In this document: positions 52,880 through 63,700 of the stretch, one piece after another
Position numbering within the stretch: the stretch's first letter is position 1
How the letters are laid out: the number at the start of each line of letters is the position of its first letter
Source of the DNA: Sclerurus mexicanus
Taxonomy: Eukaryota; Chordata; Aves; Passeriformes; Furnariidae
Direction: 5' to 3'
Assembly: GCA_013396755.1 (NCBI GenBank)
Contig: VWZF01003613.1
Span: 252,267 to 316,266 of the forward strand
Length of the DNA stretch: 64,000 nt
Made by a program: the position numbers and the translations under genes
The notes under the pieces: generated by a model
The model's input: only the letters and a program-made list of their open reading frames with translations
Database searches by the model: none
Told to the model about the DNA's origin: nothing

Positions 52880-52960
52880 CATCATAGAATAGTCTGAGTT
52901 GAAAGGAAATCACTGAAGTCCAGCTTCCAGCCCTGCAGAGGACAAGCCTAAGAATCACAC
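52880..52960 (-). mobile_element. CR1 LINE 3' terminal fragment (about 80 bp)
   Basis: The plus strand begins ATCATAGAATAGTCTGAGTT and continues CACTGAAGTCCAGCTTCCAG and CCTGCAGAGGACAAGCC, a CR1 3' end in the minus orientation. It is a different 3' UTR type from most copies in the window, which have CATCTAGTTCCAAC at the same place. Confidence 0.82.
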
Positions 52961-54094
52961 TTTCTTGATTCTATTCAGTATAATTTCCTGGTTTGCACTT
53001 TCTTAATAATAAATTGTTATTTTCTATTCCCAAACGTTGATTCATTATCAGGAATATCATATGAATCTCTTATACATGGACATTCAGAATTTTCAGTATT
53101 AAAAAAGTCAACATACATTATAACCTCTTTCTAAGACTATTGTAAGAACTGTGTCCTATACTCCTTTTCTCATTAATCACATAGTTTGAGACACTTGTTG
53201 ATATTAAAACCCTGACTTGATTTTGTTAGGTGAATCTAGAAGAATAGGAAGCAAAAGCCTTGTCCTCTTAATTTTAAGGGTTTGGTGATTGTTTTGAATC
53301 TTGGTCCACAGCAATGCAAATCACAATACCAGTACTTCTTTGTGCTACTCGCAGCAGATGTCTCCTACTGTACTGCAGACTGAGTAGCCCAGATTATCTT
53401 GAAGAAATCTCACCTTATTTCTGCCTATCATCTATTCTTGAAGAAACTTTGCCCTTCAAAATATCGACATTTCAAACCTGAAATACTTCCTACTGCACAC
53501 CAGCCATGTCAGTTTATAAATTCTGTTATATATCACCAAGACTGAACTCTTGTCTTCTAAATCAGGGTGAAATGCAATGTTATATCTGTTGTCAAATGTT
53601 CAAATACAGAATTCTCAACTAACTTCATTCCTTCTCTCTTATACTGCTGGGAACAGGCCTTAGTTATATAGGTAGGTTTATAAGGGAGAACAACTTTTCA
53701 CAGAAATTGAGATGTTGCTTCATTCATTTACAAAGAAACAGAGGTAAGCAGGCCCTTTCAGACCACCTAATTTTCTCTTTGTTTTCTCAGTTGCCTATTC
53801 TCTCAAGTTGCTTAAACATCTTTTCTTGTCTCTATAGTGCACTATATATTTTCCTTAAATAGAAATTTTCTCCCTAGCCAAAGTTTTTTCCTTAATCCTT
53901 CAGCAATATTACCCACCTTCCATCACCCCACATCCATGTCACCCACAAGATATTTAGTTTCCCTTAGTTTAGAGTTATATTAACTGCAAAAGTGACTATT
54001 CTTTACAGGATAAAAAGAAGATGAAAAAAAAAACCAAAACCCAAACACAATAAAACACAAGATGTAAGGTATCTGGAAACATGATGCATGAAAA
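52961..54094. other. Intron 3 sequence between CR1 copies
   Basis: AT-rich; nothing recognised apart from a short AAAC patch at about 54022-54058. Confidence 0.7.
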
Positions 54095-54612
54095 ATAGAA
54101 TAGAATAATTCAGTTGAAAGGGATCATCTTGTTCAACTGCCTGACCAATCAGGGCTGAATAAGTTAAAGAAAGTTAAGGTCATTGCCCAAGTGCCTCTTA
54201 AACACTGACAGGTTTGTGGCCATTGACTGCCTCTCTAGGAAGCCTGCTCCAGTGTTTGACTAACCTACCTCTTGGTAAAGAAATGTTTTTTAATGTCAAA
54301 TTTGAATATCCCCTGCTGCAATCTTGGGCCATTCCGACATGTCCTGTCCCTGAACATTAGGAAGAAGAGCCAGCACCTCCCTCTCTACTCCCCCTCCTCA
54401 GAAAGCTGTAGAGAGCAATGAGGTCACCTCTCCAGACAAGACAAGCTCAAAGTCTTCAGCAGCACCTCATAGGGCATCATGCCTTCCAGAACTTTAACCA
54501 GTTTAGTTGCCCTCCTCTGGACACATTCAAGTATCTTAATATTATTTTTAAATTGTGGGGGCCAGAACTTCACACAATACTCAAGTGAGGTCACCATGCT
54601 AACTACAGTGGA
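54095..54612 (-). mobile_element. CR1 LINE 3' part, about 520 bp
   Basis: Minus-strand CR1: the plus strand has ATAGAATAGAATAATTCAGT at the 3' end, then a diverged GGAAGCCTGCTCCAGTGTTT, GGTCACCTCTCCAGACAAGA and GTTGCCCTCCTCTGGACACA, in the order expected. The open frame of the ORF2 end is destroyed. Confidence 0.9.
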
Positions 54613-56206
54613 AATTAGACAATGGGAATTTTAATACTGGTACCATGACAGAAATTGGTTTACAAATCAATGTTACCAGAATAAAAATATCAACAGAATT
54701 AGATCTTTCAACTTTCTTCATTTGAATTAAAGCACAGGGTTCAATACTAAAGACAATATAAAACATTTTTATTTCTGAAATAGTATTTTTCTGCTTTTAC
54801 TTTGGCTTCTGTTCATAGATGTAACAGATTTTTGGTGTTTATATTCATTCACCCAAGACCAAAACAAAAGTTAATTAAGAAAAAATACTCAGAACCCTGT
54901 TTATATCAACTTGTTCTGTTGATATATTAAAGTATCAATATATTGATATCTACGTATGTGCCAGTATAATTTAAAAACCCCATCATCTATTTATGTATTC
55001 TTCTTTTTTTAAATTCTCTGAGAGTGACAAACTTATTTACAGTCTATCTAGTCTTTTTACTTTAGCACAGAGATTCGAATATGTATTTGAAATTAAGTTA
55101 CTGTTTTGAAACCAGCTAAATCCATTAGGACATAGAGCTGATGAAGGTATTGCTGTTTTTCCACTTTACTTTCTTAAAAACAATTGACTGTAGCAAATCT
55201 TTAAATCTGAAAGGACTTAATTAGTATCTAGGGACAGTTTAGTGGCTTTAAATTAACAAAGAAACCATAAATTACTTTAAGAGGATAAAAAGGTAACCAG
55301 CCTCTCATTACATACTGCTAGAATTTTTTGAGGTTGGGATTTTTTTTCAGTTGATTTGGGGTTTTTTTTGGTTGCCGGCTTTTTGTTTGTTTGTTTTAAA
55401 CATGAAATTCCAGTCAAAAGGAATATACCTTGCCATTTAGAATTACCACAAGAAACAATATCTTCAGACAAGCAAGAAAAGTGTTATAGAGCCTCATTAC
55501 AATTCTTTGGTCTGTACAATAGATGGACTACAGGAAAAAAAAAAAGTCTTGAGAGATTAAAAAAAGGGAAATTAAATCATAGAAGGAAGCAGAAAGCAGC
55601 CATTATTTAATGGTGGGGGGGAAAAAAAGTGAATGCAGGACTATTAAAACACAGATTCACAAAAAGGGGCTCACACATTTTTTTCTTCCCAAAAGAAAAA
55701 ACACATATACTTAGTGCCACAATACCTACTCCATAAAATACTACCATGGCAGAAGGCTTTATTATAATTTTAAAACCTTTGCTCATCCTATATTAATTTT
55801 TATTACTATATCTCCACTGTAAAAGACTGCATCTCTTCTTACTGAGACAAGATAAAATTAACCTTTGTAGTTTATTCATCTACTTCATCTTATTTGTACA
55901 GTCTTGATTCTTCCTCATTATATTGTACTCAACCTGAACTTTGTTCACTCCACTGTTATTGATCATATCCCTCTAGAAGAACCTCTGCACCTCTTTCAGC
56001 ATGACATAACCTCCATTTTCTCTGGTGCCAACTTACCCTCCATTCTTCATTACAGACTTCTGAACATGACGCAGGTTTGATCAACACAGAACAACTCAGT
56101 ATTGTGTGGTTCAGATTGGTGTGAGGAGAAGTAGCTGGACTTCACTGATTAATCTACTCTTGATTTATCCATTTCTGCATCATAAAGCTTGGGGCAGGGT
56201 CTAGTT
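54613..56206. other. Intron 3 sequence before the LTR
   Basis: AT-rich, with a compact pair of inverted repeats at 54902-54948 and a T-rich GTTT tract at 55333-55400. The 64- and 84-codon frames around 55277-55610 run through this tract and are chance frames. Confidence 0.7.
54902..54948. repeat. Hairpin followed by a perfect 16-bp palindrome
   Basis: TATATCAAC at 54902-54910 pairs perfectly with GTTGATATA at 54918-54926 across a 7-nt loop. Seven bases later comes the perfect palindrome TATCAATATATTGATA at 54933-54948. Both contain ATCAA/TTGAT. Confidence 0.85.
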
Positions 56207-56212
56207 GCTACC

Positions 56213-56552
56213 TGCGGCAGCTGAGGGGAGCGCTCCCCCCTCGCCCCCTCCCCTATTCGCCCACGTGGCCCCGGACATGTCCCGCGGGACAGAGACACAC
56301 CGGAGACCACAGGGGAGGGTGCAGAGAGAGAGGGTTTATTGAACATGGGTCGGGGTATTTAAAGGTTTAACAGCCAATAGGGAAGGGATTAACTAAAGGG
56401 CCAATGGGGGGACCTCACCTGGCCTGGCCAAGGCTTGTATACTAATTAGGGAGACAACAAGTCCGGGGAAAAAGGGGGTAACTTGGGAAAAAGGGGTAAA
56501 GACTTCATGTTACAATACAGTGAAAACTTCTTCTGTTAAGCCAACTCCAACA
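56213..56552 (-). mobile_element. Solo LTR of an endogenous retrovirus, 340 bp
   Basis: On the minus strand it starts TGTTGGAG and ends GCCGCA, with a perfect 6-bp duplication outside both ends. In that orientation it shows two inverted CCAAT boxes (ATTGG at 56405-56401 and 56378-56374), a TATA-like TTTAAATA (56363-56356) and an AATAAA polyadenylation signal (56340-56335) just 15 bases after the TATA-like box, so before the expected transcript start. That layout is known from alpharetroviral LTRs. The following R-U5 region is GC- and CpG-rich. No internal viral genes are present, so this is what remains after recombination between two LTRs. It lies in the sense of GRIK2. Confidence 0.85.
56335..56363 (-). 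promoter_or_regulatory. LTR core promoter and polyadenylation signal
   Basis: TTTAAATA at 56363-56356 and AATAAA at 56340-56335 on the minus strand, with inverted CCAAT boxes upstream. These are the LTR signals, in the same direction as GRIK2 transcription. Activity is unknown. Confidence 0.65.
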
Positions 56553-56558
56553 GCTACC

Positions 56559-56790
56559 CATAGTACATTAAAGGCAACTTATTTATGTTTTTCTTCTCAA
56601 ATTAGTACTCCTCTACAGCTACTCCTCTACTGAGAATACAGGGAGAATACTTCAAGGGGTGACAGAACACGCTAATGGCTGTCCTTAGTGGTAATCCATT
56701 AGATTATTGCAAAGGGAGCTTGGGGTTCCAAATTTTCACTCTTATTTCAAACTAGGCTCTAAACAAGGACCGACTTTCTCCACATTACCT
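56559..56790. other. Short intronic stretch between LTR and CR1
   Basis: No recognisable features; includes the imperfect repetition of CTACAGCTACTCCTCTAC at about 56612-56632. Confidence 0.6.
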
Positions 56791-56870
56791 TCATACCACA
56801 CAATCTTGGATCAAAGGGATCTTGAAGATCATCTAGTTCCAACCCTCCCCTATCACAGGCAGGGACACCT
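56791..56870 (-). mobile_element. CR1 LINE 3' terminal fragment (about 80 bp)
   Basis: The plus strand reads GATCTTGAAGATCATCTAGT, TTCCAACCCTCCCCTATCAC and AGGCAGGGACACCT, a minus-strand CR1 3' end. It stops abruptly at about 56870, where the possible LTR-like sequence begins, and does not resume beyond it. Confidence 0.85.
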
Positions 56871-56878
56871 CGTATTAA

Positions 56879-57285
56879 TGTTGTGAAGGCAGCTACACTA
56901 AGGAAAGACACAAAAAAACACTGAGGAAGACTGCAGCTACACTCACGTAGTAGCAGGAAAATGCTTTATTACCTATCACTCACAGTCTTCCTACAAGATA
57001 GAGGTGTGGGGGATTGCATACGGATGGACACAATGGTGCTGCCAAGAGGCAGCTGAAATGTGCACTTGAAGTATCAGTCTCCAGTGTATCTCTGCAAATG
57101 ACAGTAGAGTTAACACAGGCTTTTACTGACTGCAGTGTGTCAAATAACCACACAGCTTTTTCCACTTGTGTTTACTCAAGAAGATATATCCCATACTGCA
57201 GGAATAGAGAACATGGACACAATTTCTTTTTTGGAATGCTTTGAAGTGGATGAGGTATCTGTCCTTTATTATTATAAAACTAACA
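56879..57285 (-). other. Possible second LTR-like sequence
   Basis: On the minus strand this begins TGTTAG and ends CACAACA, with an AATAAA at 56970-56965 about 90 bases before its end, which is the normal position for an LTR polyadenylation signal. A target-site duplication could not be found. An 11-bp direct repeat, GCAGCTACACT, lies at 56889-56899 and 56933-56943. This is suggestive only; it could be ordinary intron. Confidence 0.25.
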
Positions 57286-60200
57286 GTTCCTTATAGTACT
57301 CATAAAACTGAGCCCTAGCAATTAGAGATAAAAAGACATATTAAAAATCACAAATAAATAAACAAAAAAAATCTAATGAAATCACACTTTCCCTCAGAGT
57401 GGACCTAGAATTTTCCAGGAGTTCAGGATATGGGCAACCCCACATAATTTATTTAAGAAAAATCCCAACCTAGTTTATACATTTTCTGTGTTTTCTTCCT
57501 GTCTATAGTAAAGTATCATCTCCCCTTTCGTCTGTTTTTATAAAGTAATAATAGAAATATATAAAGCAAAATTGACATGCCCTGCACCCCCCAAAAAAAA
57601 CCCAAAAAACAGTTTTAGCAATTAAATTATTACTGTAACTGCTATACCAACATATTATTGCCTTGACCAGGATGTCCTTTGTAGAATTGCCCATTCAGAT
57701 AAAGGAAATTCATAATACTAAAATCATCATAAAATAAAGCATGCCTTATCATCCTAAATAACCTTTCAATAAAGGAGCGTAAAATGTGGACAATTAAAAG
57801 AGAAACAAAGGAGGGGGAATTATCTATGTTACATTAGGGAATCACTGTTCAAATGGAGGAAATGGACATAGGGGTAATTTTTTTATTTTCATTGCCTTCA
57901 TTTAAATGGATTTGAAATGAAGTCTTAAATGGCATAAGAATTCACACAACACAGTTTCTAAATTTTACTTGAAACTATCACATTCAGCTTCATCACTAGG
58001 GTCACAACCGAGTACTTGTCTTACCCTATGACAGCAGATAACCTCTTCCTCAGCTCATGTAACTACTTCCTTTCAAGAAGTTCCTCTCTCCACACCTGTT
58101 GCCTCAAAACCCACCAGTTTGCAGTTGAACTCTAACAGATATAAAATCTGCTTCTTTAAGACTGACAGTTTTGTCAGAGCTAAGAATTGTTCCTCTAGGT
58201 ACTTCAAAGGCAAACAATGCTGTGGAGTTCCCAGCATTGTCATCTGCTTTTGAAGCCTTGGAATTATCCATAGGAGAAGCTACTAACAAAGAGAAGTTGA
58301 CAGTTTTTAAAAAGTAGAATTTAAATTCATTTAGAGCAAATGTCACAACAAAAACAAACAACAAACCAACCAAACAAAAACAAAGAGAGGATTACCTTCT
58401 TAAAACTGATTCTTTTTTTCTGCCTCTTCAGATAGAAATAGATTTCAAGGGGGAAAAAAGGGTGTTACTGTTTATCTGTAGGAACAACCAGTACCATAAT
58501 GTGAAAGGCCTGGTTAGTCCCAAAAGAAAAAAAATTAAAGAGAATATGTCCTGAAATAATTCTTTATTCTTTTTAAATAAACTAAATAACTGAATCTCAG
58601 TATTTATTGTGAAATGTATTTAAAATTTATTCAAAAAGAACTTTTTTTCTTCTCTTAAATGCCAACAATAGTCATGAATCAATCAAGTAGATCACAGTAT
58701 ATACAAGAAAAATATCTTTTCCATTTTCATTGCTATTTATATTTACTTCCTGACTTCAAAACATACTTTATGAAATCAGGTCCAGTATGGTTGTTAACAG
58801 CATATCTCTGGATATGGAGTTTAGAGAGATCATTAATCATGAACTTTTCTTTTTTTGTTTTTTTTTGTTGTTTGTTTGTTTGTTTGTTTTGTTTTTTTAA
58901 GGGAAAAAATTACTTGAAAATATTGAGTAAAGCAGTTTTAAAATATCAAAACATAAATTTTCACATGGAAAGGGCTGTTTGAAAAAGCAACTTGTTTTGG
59001 AAAAAATAGCCTCAAGATTAATTTAATCAAGGTAAAATATTTTGTGAACATAAATCTCTAACTGCATCCCTGAACAAAAAATTACTTTTATTCGATCATC
59101 AGATTAAAATTTGAGACCTTTTTCTCACTTCCTTTCCTATTTCAGGATGTTAATTTAAAAAAAAAAAAAATCAGGAAAAGGCTACACATTGCTTGCCTTA
59201 AGCCTGTAAAGCTAAACTTGAAATCAGAAATTTGATTACCCAAGGCTTTTGGTGACATCAGCCAGCAAACTTTTAGGAAGGCAATCTCTAAGCTTCACTG
59301 CCTTGCCTTTTTTTAAAACGTGCAAAGAAAAAAAATCAATTATAAAGACTTTTATGCACTGCTTTCTCTCCTCACCTTTTGATATCCATACATGCATCTT
59401 ATCTGAGCTCGAACAGTAAGCAGGTGTTCTGTCATGCTGTAGTAACTGCTGTTTATTTAGCAGAGGTAGTGTTCCATACAGCTAGTCTCACAGGTAACAC
59501 ATCATTTCTTGATCTTGTTTTCTTTTATTTCAGATTGGGATAGACAGTAGTATTATGTAAGGAAGGCACCAATAGTCTTCTGGTTCACTGAACCACGAGA
59601 AGGGTTTGGTGCTCACTGTGCTCTTTTCCTGCTACTGATGGATCAACCAGCATGGAAGAAGCTAGCAACATTTCCAAGATTAAATACTGTTTAGCTAAGT
59701 ACCTTCCTTGTATCTTCCATTACAGTCATATTTTCCTCTTAACCAAGGTCTTAGTTCTGACCACCACTAAGCCCCAAATGAAATTTAGGTTTTACAGCAT
59801 TTATCAAAGACGTCACTAACAAGGCTAAACAGAAGGGCAAAACAAATTTTAAGGTGACTAAGGGAAAGGCAGCAAACTGGTATGTTTCTGCTGAAAAGTC
59901 AGGAGTTTGTTTGTAACTCTTGCAATTAATAGGCAAAACCTTCAAACTCTCTTTGGTTTCAATTACTAGCAGCTAAAACCAGGGCTCTTTCTTCAATTCT
60001 TTTTGAAAAAGCAGACACTGAAATTCCAAACAAATATGGCATCTGTTTTCTAACTTAACCAATGCCAGAAGCAGCACCAGAACTTAGGTCTTCTGTTTCA
60101 CTGGGCATACTAGTATATCTTTCAAGCTACCATAATTTTCTTCCAAGTTTAAATCTTAAACAAAATCAAAAGACATAGCTGTTAGCAACTGTTAAGACAC

Positions 60201-60457
60201 TGCAGAAAACACAGTGAGACTGTGAGTCATTTATTGACAGCTGTGAGCTCAAACACGCGGAATTTAGCAACTGAAGAATACTTATGAGAATACTTATGCT
60301 AATAGATCCACATTATTAGTTATACACTGCCTCACCAATAGAAATTCTTGTAAATCAGTTAAGATTTCTTAAATTACAAAATATGAGTAGTGACACCCTC
60401 CACCCTCTCTTTGTACCTATGAATATATCTGCACATAGTCTAATGCTTTAGCCTTAC
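57286..60457. other. Intron 3, part adjoining exon 3
   Basis: AT-rich, no transposable element recognised. It contains AAAC and GTTT tracts at 58353-58384 and 58851-58898, an A run at about 59159-59170 and a short direct repeat of GAATACTTATG at about 60275-60298. The minus frame at 58104-58373 is mentioned in the findings. Confidence 0.7.
58851..58898 (+). repeat. GTTT simple repeat
   Basis: T runs around several uninterrupted TTTG units. It reads AAAC on the minus strand, opposite to most other AAAC tracts in the window. Confidence 0.85.
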
Positions 60458-60715
60458 CAGTGCTGTCATCATAAACAACAGTAACAGTTTTCCACTTGAA
60501 GAACTGCACAAGGTCAAGGATGGCACGGCTGAGTGAAGAGAAATCTGGATAGAGGCTGACATAGAAGGAGTCCTTGTTGTCTGACACCTGATGTTTCCAG
60601 CGGGTCTGGATATGTGGGACACCCAAAGCGTTGCAGATGGATTGCACAGCATTAGCTGAGGAGCTATGGGAGGGTCCGAAGATGGCTGCCACCCCAAGTG
60701 ACAGCTGATCGCAGG
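60458..60715 (-). CDS. GRIK2: GRIK2 exon 3 (GluK2 amino-terminal domain, about residues 95-181)
   Basis: Internal coding exon of the kainate receptor subunit GluK2, a glutamate-gated cation channel at synapses. It reads CC, then 85 codons, then G, so it opens after codon base 1 and ends after codon base 1. The acceptor is a pyrimidine-rich tract ending TTCAG and the donor is GTAAGG. The product starts C-D-Q-L-S-L-G-V and includes IFGPSHSSS, PHIQTRWKH and the end TVTVVYDDST. The variable positions (for example NALGVPHIQ, WKHQVSDNKD, LVQFFKW) match GluK2 rather than GluK1, as I recall those proteins. The first cysteine corresponds to Cys96 of GluK2, which forms a domain disulfide in the family. 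The exon belongs to the bilobed extracellular domain that directs subunit assembly. Its 258-nt length equals the usual exon 3 length. A methionine-initiated reading frame seen here is only exon plus intron read-through. Confidence 0.97.
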
Positions 60716-63700
60716 CTGAAGAGGAGACAGAAGTCTGTCAATGATGAGAGGAAAGAAGGCAGTGTGCCAGAAGGTATTGCACAATTCACATTAAACAAAA
60801 GGCACTCCATGAAATACACAGAGATCCTTTCATGTGTAATGCTTTCACTTACACATGTCAACTTCAGAATACATTTCCAATATCAACATTTTACATCTGA
60901 ATAGCTCTCAACTATGTTCCACTTCTAGGTCAGTGGAAGTCATAAGGCCAGCAATTGTGTGTCTTTTAAAAAGCACTGACAAGAAAAGATGCTTAGCTGC
61001 ACCTTACATTTGGAAAACAGCCATATAGAATAGTATTCTAATCTAAGTTAAGTGTTAACTTCTTCCTCTATAAGTCAACTCTGTTCCTACTGAAGTCCTA
61101 ACTAGTCAGAAATTTTACATATTAGGTAGTTTCTAGTTAATTATCAGGTGCACGAATCATTTCATTGAAATAGAAATTTCATTTGCTGTATATGAAAAAA
61201 GGCATGTTCACTAGTAAAATTTAAAGGCCAACATTTTCCCTAAAATTAAATTGCTATCTGCTAGTGAAAAAAATTCAGCGTCCTTTCTTAAAAACTGGAA
61301 ATGCTCTGTTTTCCTGTGCTTGTGCTAGTATGTAAAACTAGCCCTCAGTCACTGACATGATACTGCTGCATTCAAGTGCATAGCTCTCTAATTTCTGACA
61401 CAGATTGACCCTACCTGCACTGTTCATTACTAGTCTCTGGTCTGTGTTATCTCCCATAGCATGCTCCAGTATCATCTTGTGGAATACTAGTTAGAATATG
61501 CCAAAAAGAAGGCAGGAAAAACTAGGCAGTACTGAAGACCACTGTTTCAGCCCATACCCTGCTCCTATGTTGTTCACTACCATAGGCATAACCTTTATGA
61601 GCATGCAGTTCTGAAAAACAATGGATTCTGTCTTCTAGGAAAATAACTTATTTGGTAGAGAGAAGTAATGAAAAGTATTTCCCTAATCCAAACTAGATGC
61701 AAGCATTGTTTTTTTTATTGATTAGTAATGTTACTCCACCACCGATGTTCCTGATGGCTGAGGAAACAAACAGTAGAAACACATCTTGCTCCATCACTTT
61801 CCTCAGCAATTCAAAATTAATTGCTTTATTTTGCACATTCTTTTCAACTTGATGAAAATATTGCTAAGTCATTCAAGTGCATTCCAGAAACTATGTTGGC
61901 ACACCTTTTTATTGCTGTAGAACACCAGTGGTTTAAATGAGCCTCATACACACAGGATCTCCATTGCTATTCGGTGTGTTGCCTAAATGACTAGTTTGAT
62001 AAAAAAACATTTATGCTAATATTGCCCTTCCTAAGAGTAATCAACAAGCTTTATGCAAATGTCAGTAAATGGGATCACTAACAACAGCAATAGCTACCAG
62101 ATGGCTTTTCAATGGGCTTTTTATTTTCCTGTTTCTGAGATTTGAATAATGCAATGCTTTCACACGTGATTTAATATAGCACTGCTTCTATCAGGTGCAG
62201 GCCAATTTTTCTAGCACATTGAGGGATATTTATTGCATTTGCATTATTTTTCACTTAAAGTATCTTGGAATATCATCTTGCCTTTAGGTTGCTCTTTCAT
62301 ATAGTACCTTTAAAAACTCATTAATATGTCATCTATATTCAACTTCAACAGTATGTGTTACTAAGAGGTCTAAACAGGCTATTTTTGATTCAGCACCTGC
62401 CTGCTCACTAATGGACATAATAACGAACCACAAAAATGAGTCAAATGCTTAAACCTCATTGTTAAAGCTCTGCTTTGAAGCCATCATAATAAAATGAACC
62501 ATTTTATGCTAACCTTTAGCCTTTGATTCTGAACTAAAGCACCTGTGAACACAAATGTAGTTGTCTATATTGCAAATTGATGAAGTAAAAAGCTATTGAC
62601 ACTGGAAGATTACACAGATTTTGATACAGCCTGGCCAGTTACAAATAAAGAGTTGCATTCTTATCTAAGATGCAAGTGGGAGAAATGAATTTATGCAATC
62701 TCTCAATATATCTAATCAATAGAATGTTGTCATTCTAACTTCAGCTATTATAGTCTAACAAGAATTAGCAACATAACATTAGGGCTAGCAAACCCCAGCT
62801 AAAGGCTTAAAGTAGTTGCATTTTTTCAGGAAAGACTTAACAATTTAAATATCTCGGAAGAAATTTCTCTGCTGTCCACATCTTCCCTCAGGAATGGGGA
62901 GAAAATATTCCATTATATTCCACAGATCAGCATGTGCTGGATTCAGGAAGCGGTTGAATTTAGAACGTGAGAAGGAAAAGAGAATGAAGGTGGCAGAATT
63001 AGAGATCAAACCATTTATTCACTGTTGGCTGAGATGGAATGGAAAGAATAGTCTCTCTCAAAACCTTATTTAATCCATCATCCAAAATACTAGAATAACA
63101 ACTCAAAAATACACTGTTAAAAGTGGGGGTTTGCATACAGTCTCCTCTGCAAATAAACCACTTTCTTAGGCATAAATGTTTAGTCTGTAATTTTTTTCAT
63201 AAATCAAAGCATCTTCAATGACCAAACTGTGTGTATTTCTGTACAAATATGGACACTGTATTTTTTCATACCTTACAAGACCCTACATTAGAATTGTTTA
63301 TTTGTCAAATAAACAAATTAAAAAGGTTAGCAGTATTAACTCTGCATGTTATAGTGAAAGAAAAAATTTACAATAAGTTCAAAACTGAAAATTTTAATCG
63401 GTATTAAATTTCACTTTTAAGATGTATTTCATGTACATTCATCACAGCGCAACAGCTTTTCATTATGTATCACTTCTAATGTTGAATCAAATGTTTTTAT
63501 TCTTAGCTCACTATAACATCAAAAATCCCTTACTGTATAAAGGTTTCAGTGTTCAGTACTTCAGAGAGGCATGTTGGGACCAAATCATGTGGCAGATTTG
63601 CAATGAAAATAAGAAACACAGGCTGACCTCAAATTCTTTCACCCTTCTTGTTGTCTTGTTAAGGATAACATCCATATGGTATTAGCTCTTCAATTTATAA

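Larger units (their letters stand above)
56207..56558 (-). repeat. 6-bp target-site duplication (GGTAGC on the minus strand) around the solo LTR
   Basis: GCTACC at 56207-56212 and again at 56553-56558 (plus strand), directly adjoining the TG and CA ends of the LTR. A perfect 6-bp duplication is what integrases of class II (ERVK-like and alpharetrovirus-like) elements usually leave, as opposed to 4 or 5 bp in other classes. Confidence 0.88.

Noticed and set aside
60417..60692. 91-codon minus-strand frame starting with Met at the GluK2 sequence
   Set aside because: This is exon 3 from an internal Met-like start running through the GTAAGG donor into the intron. The true coding unit is 60458-60715.
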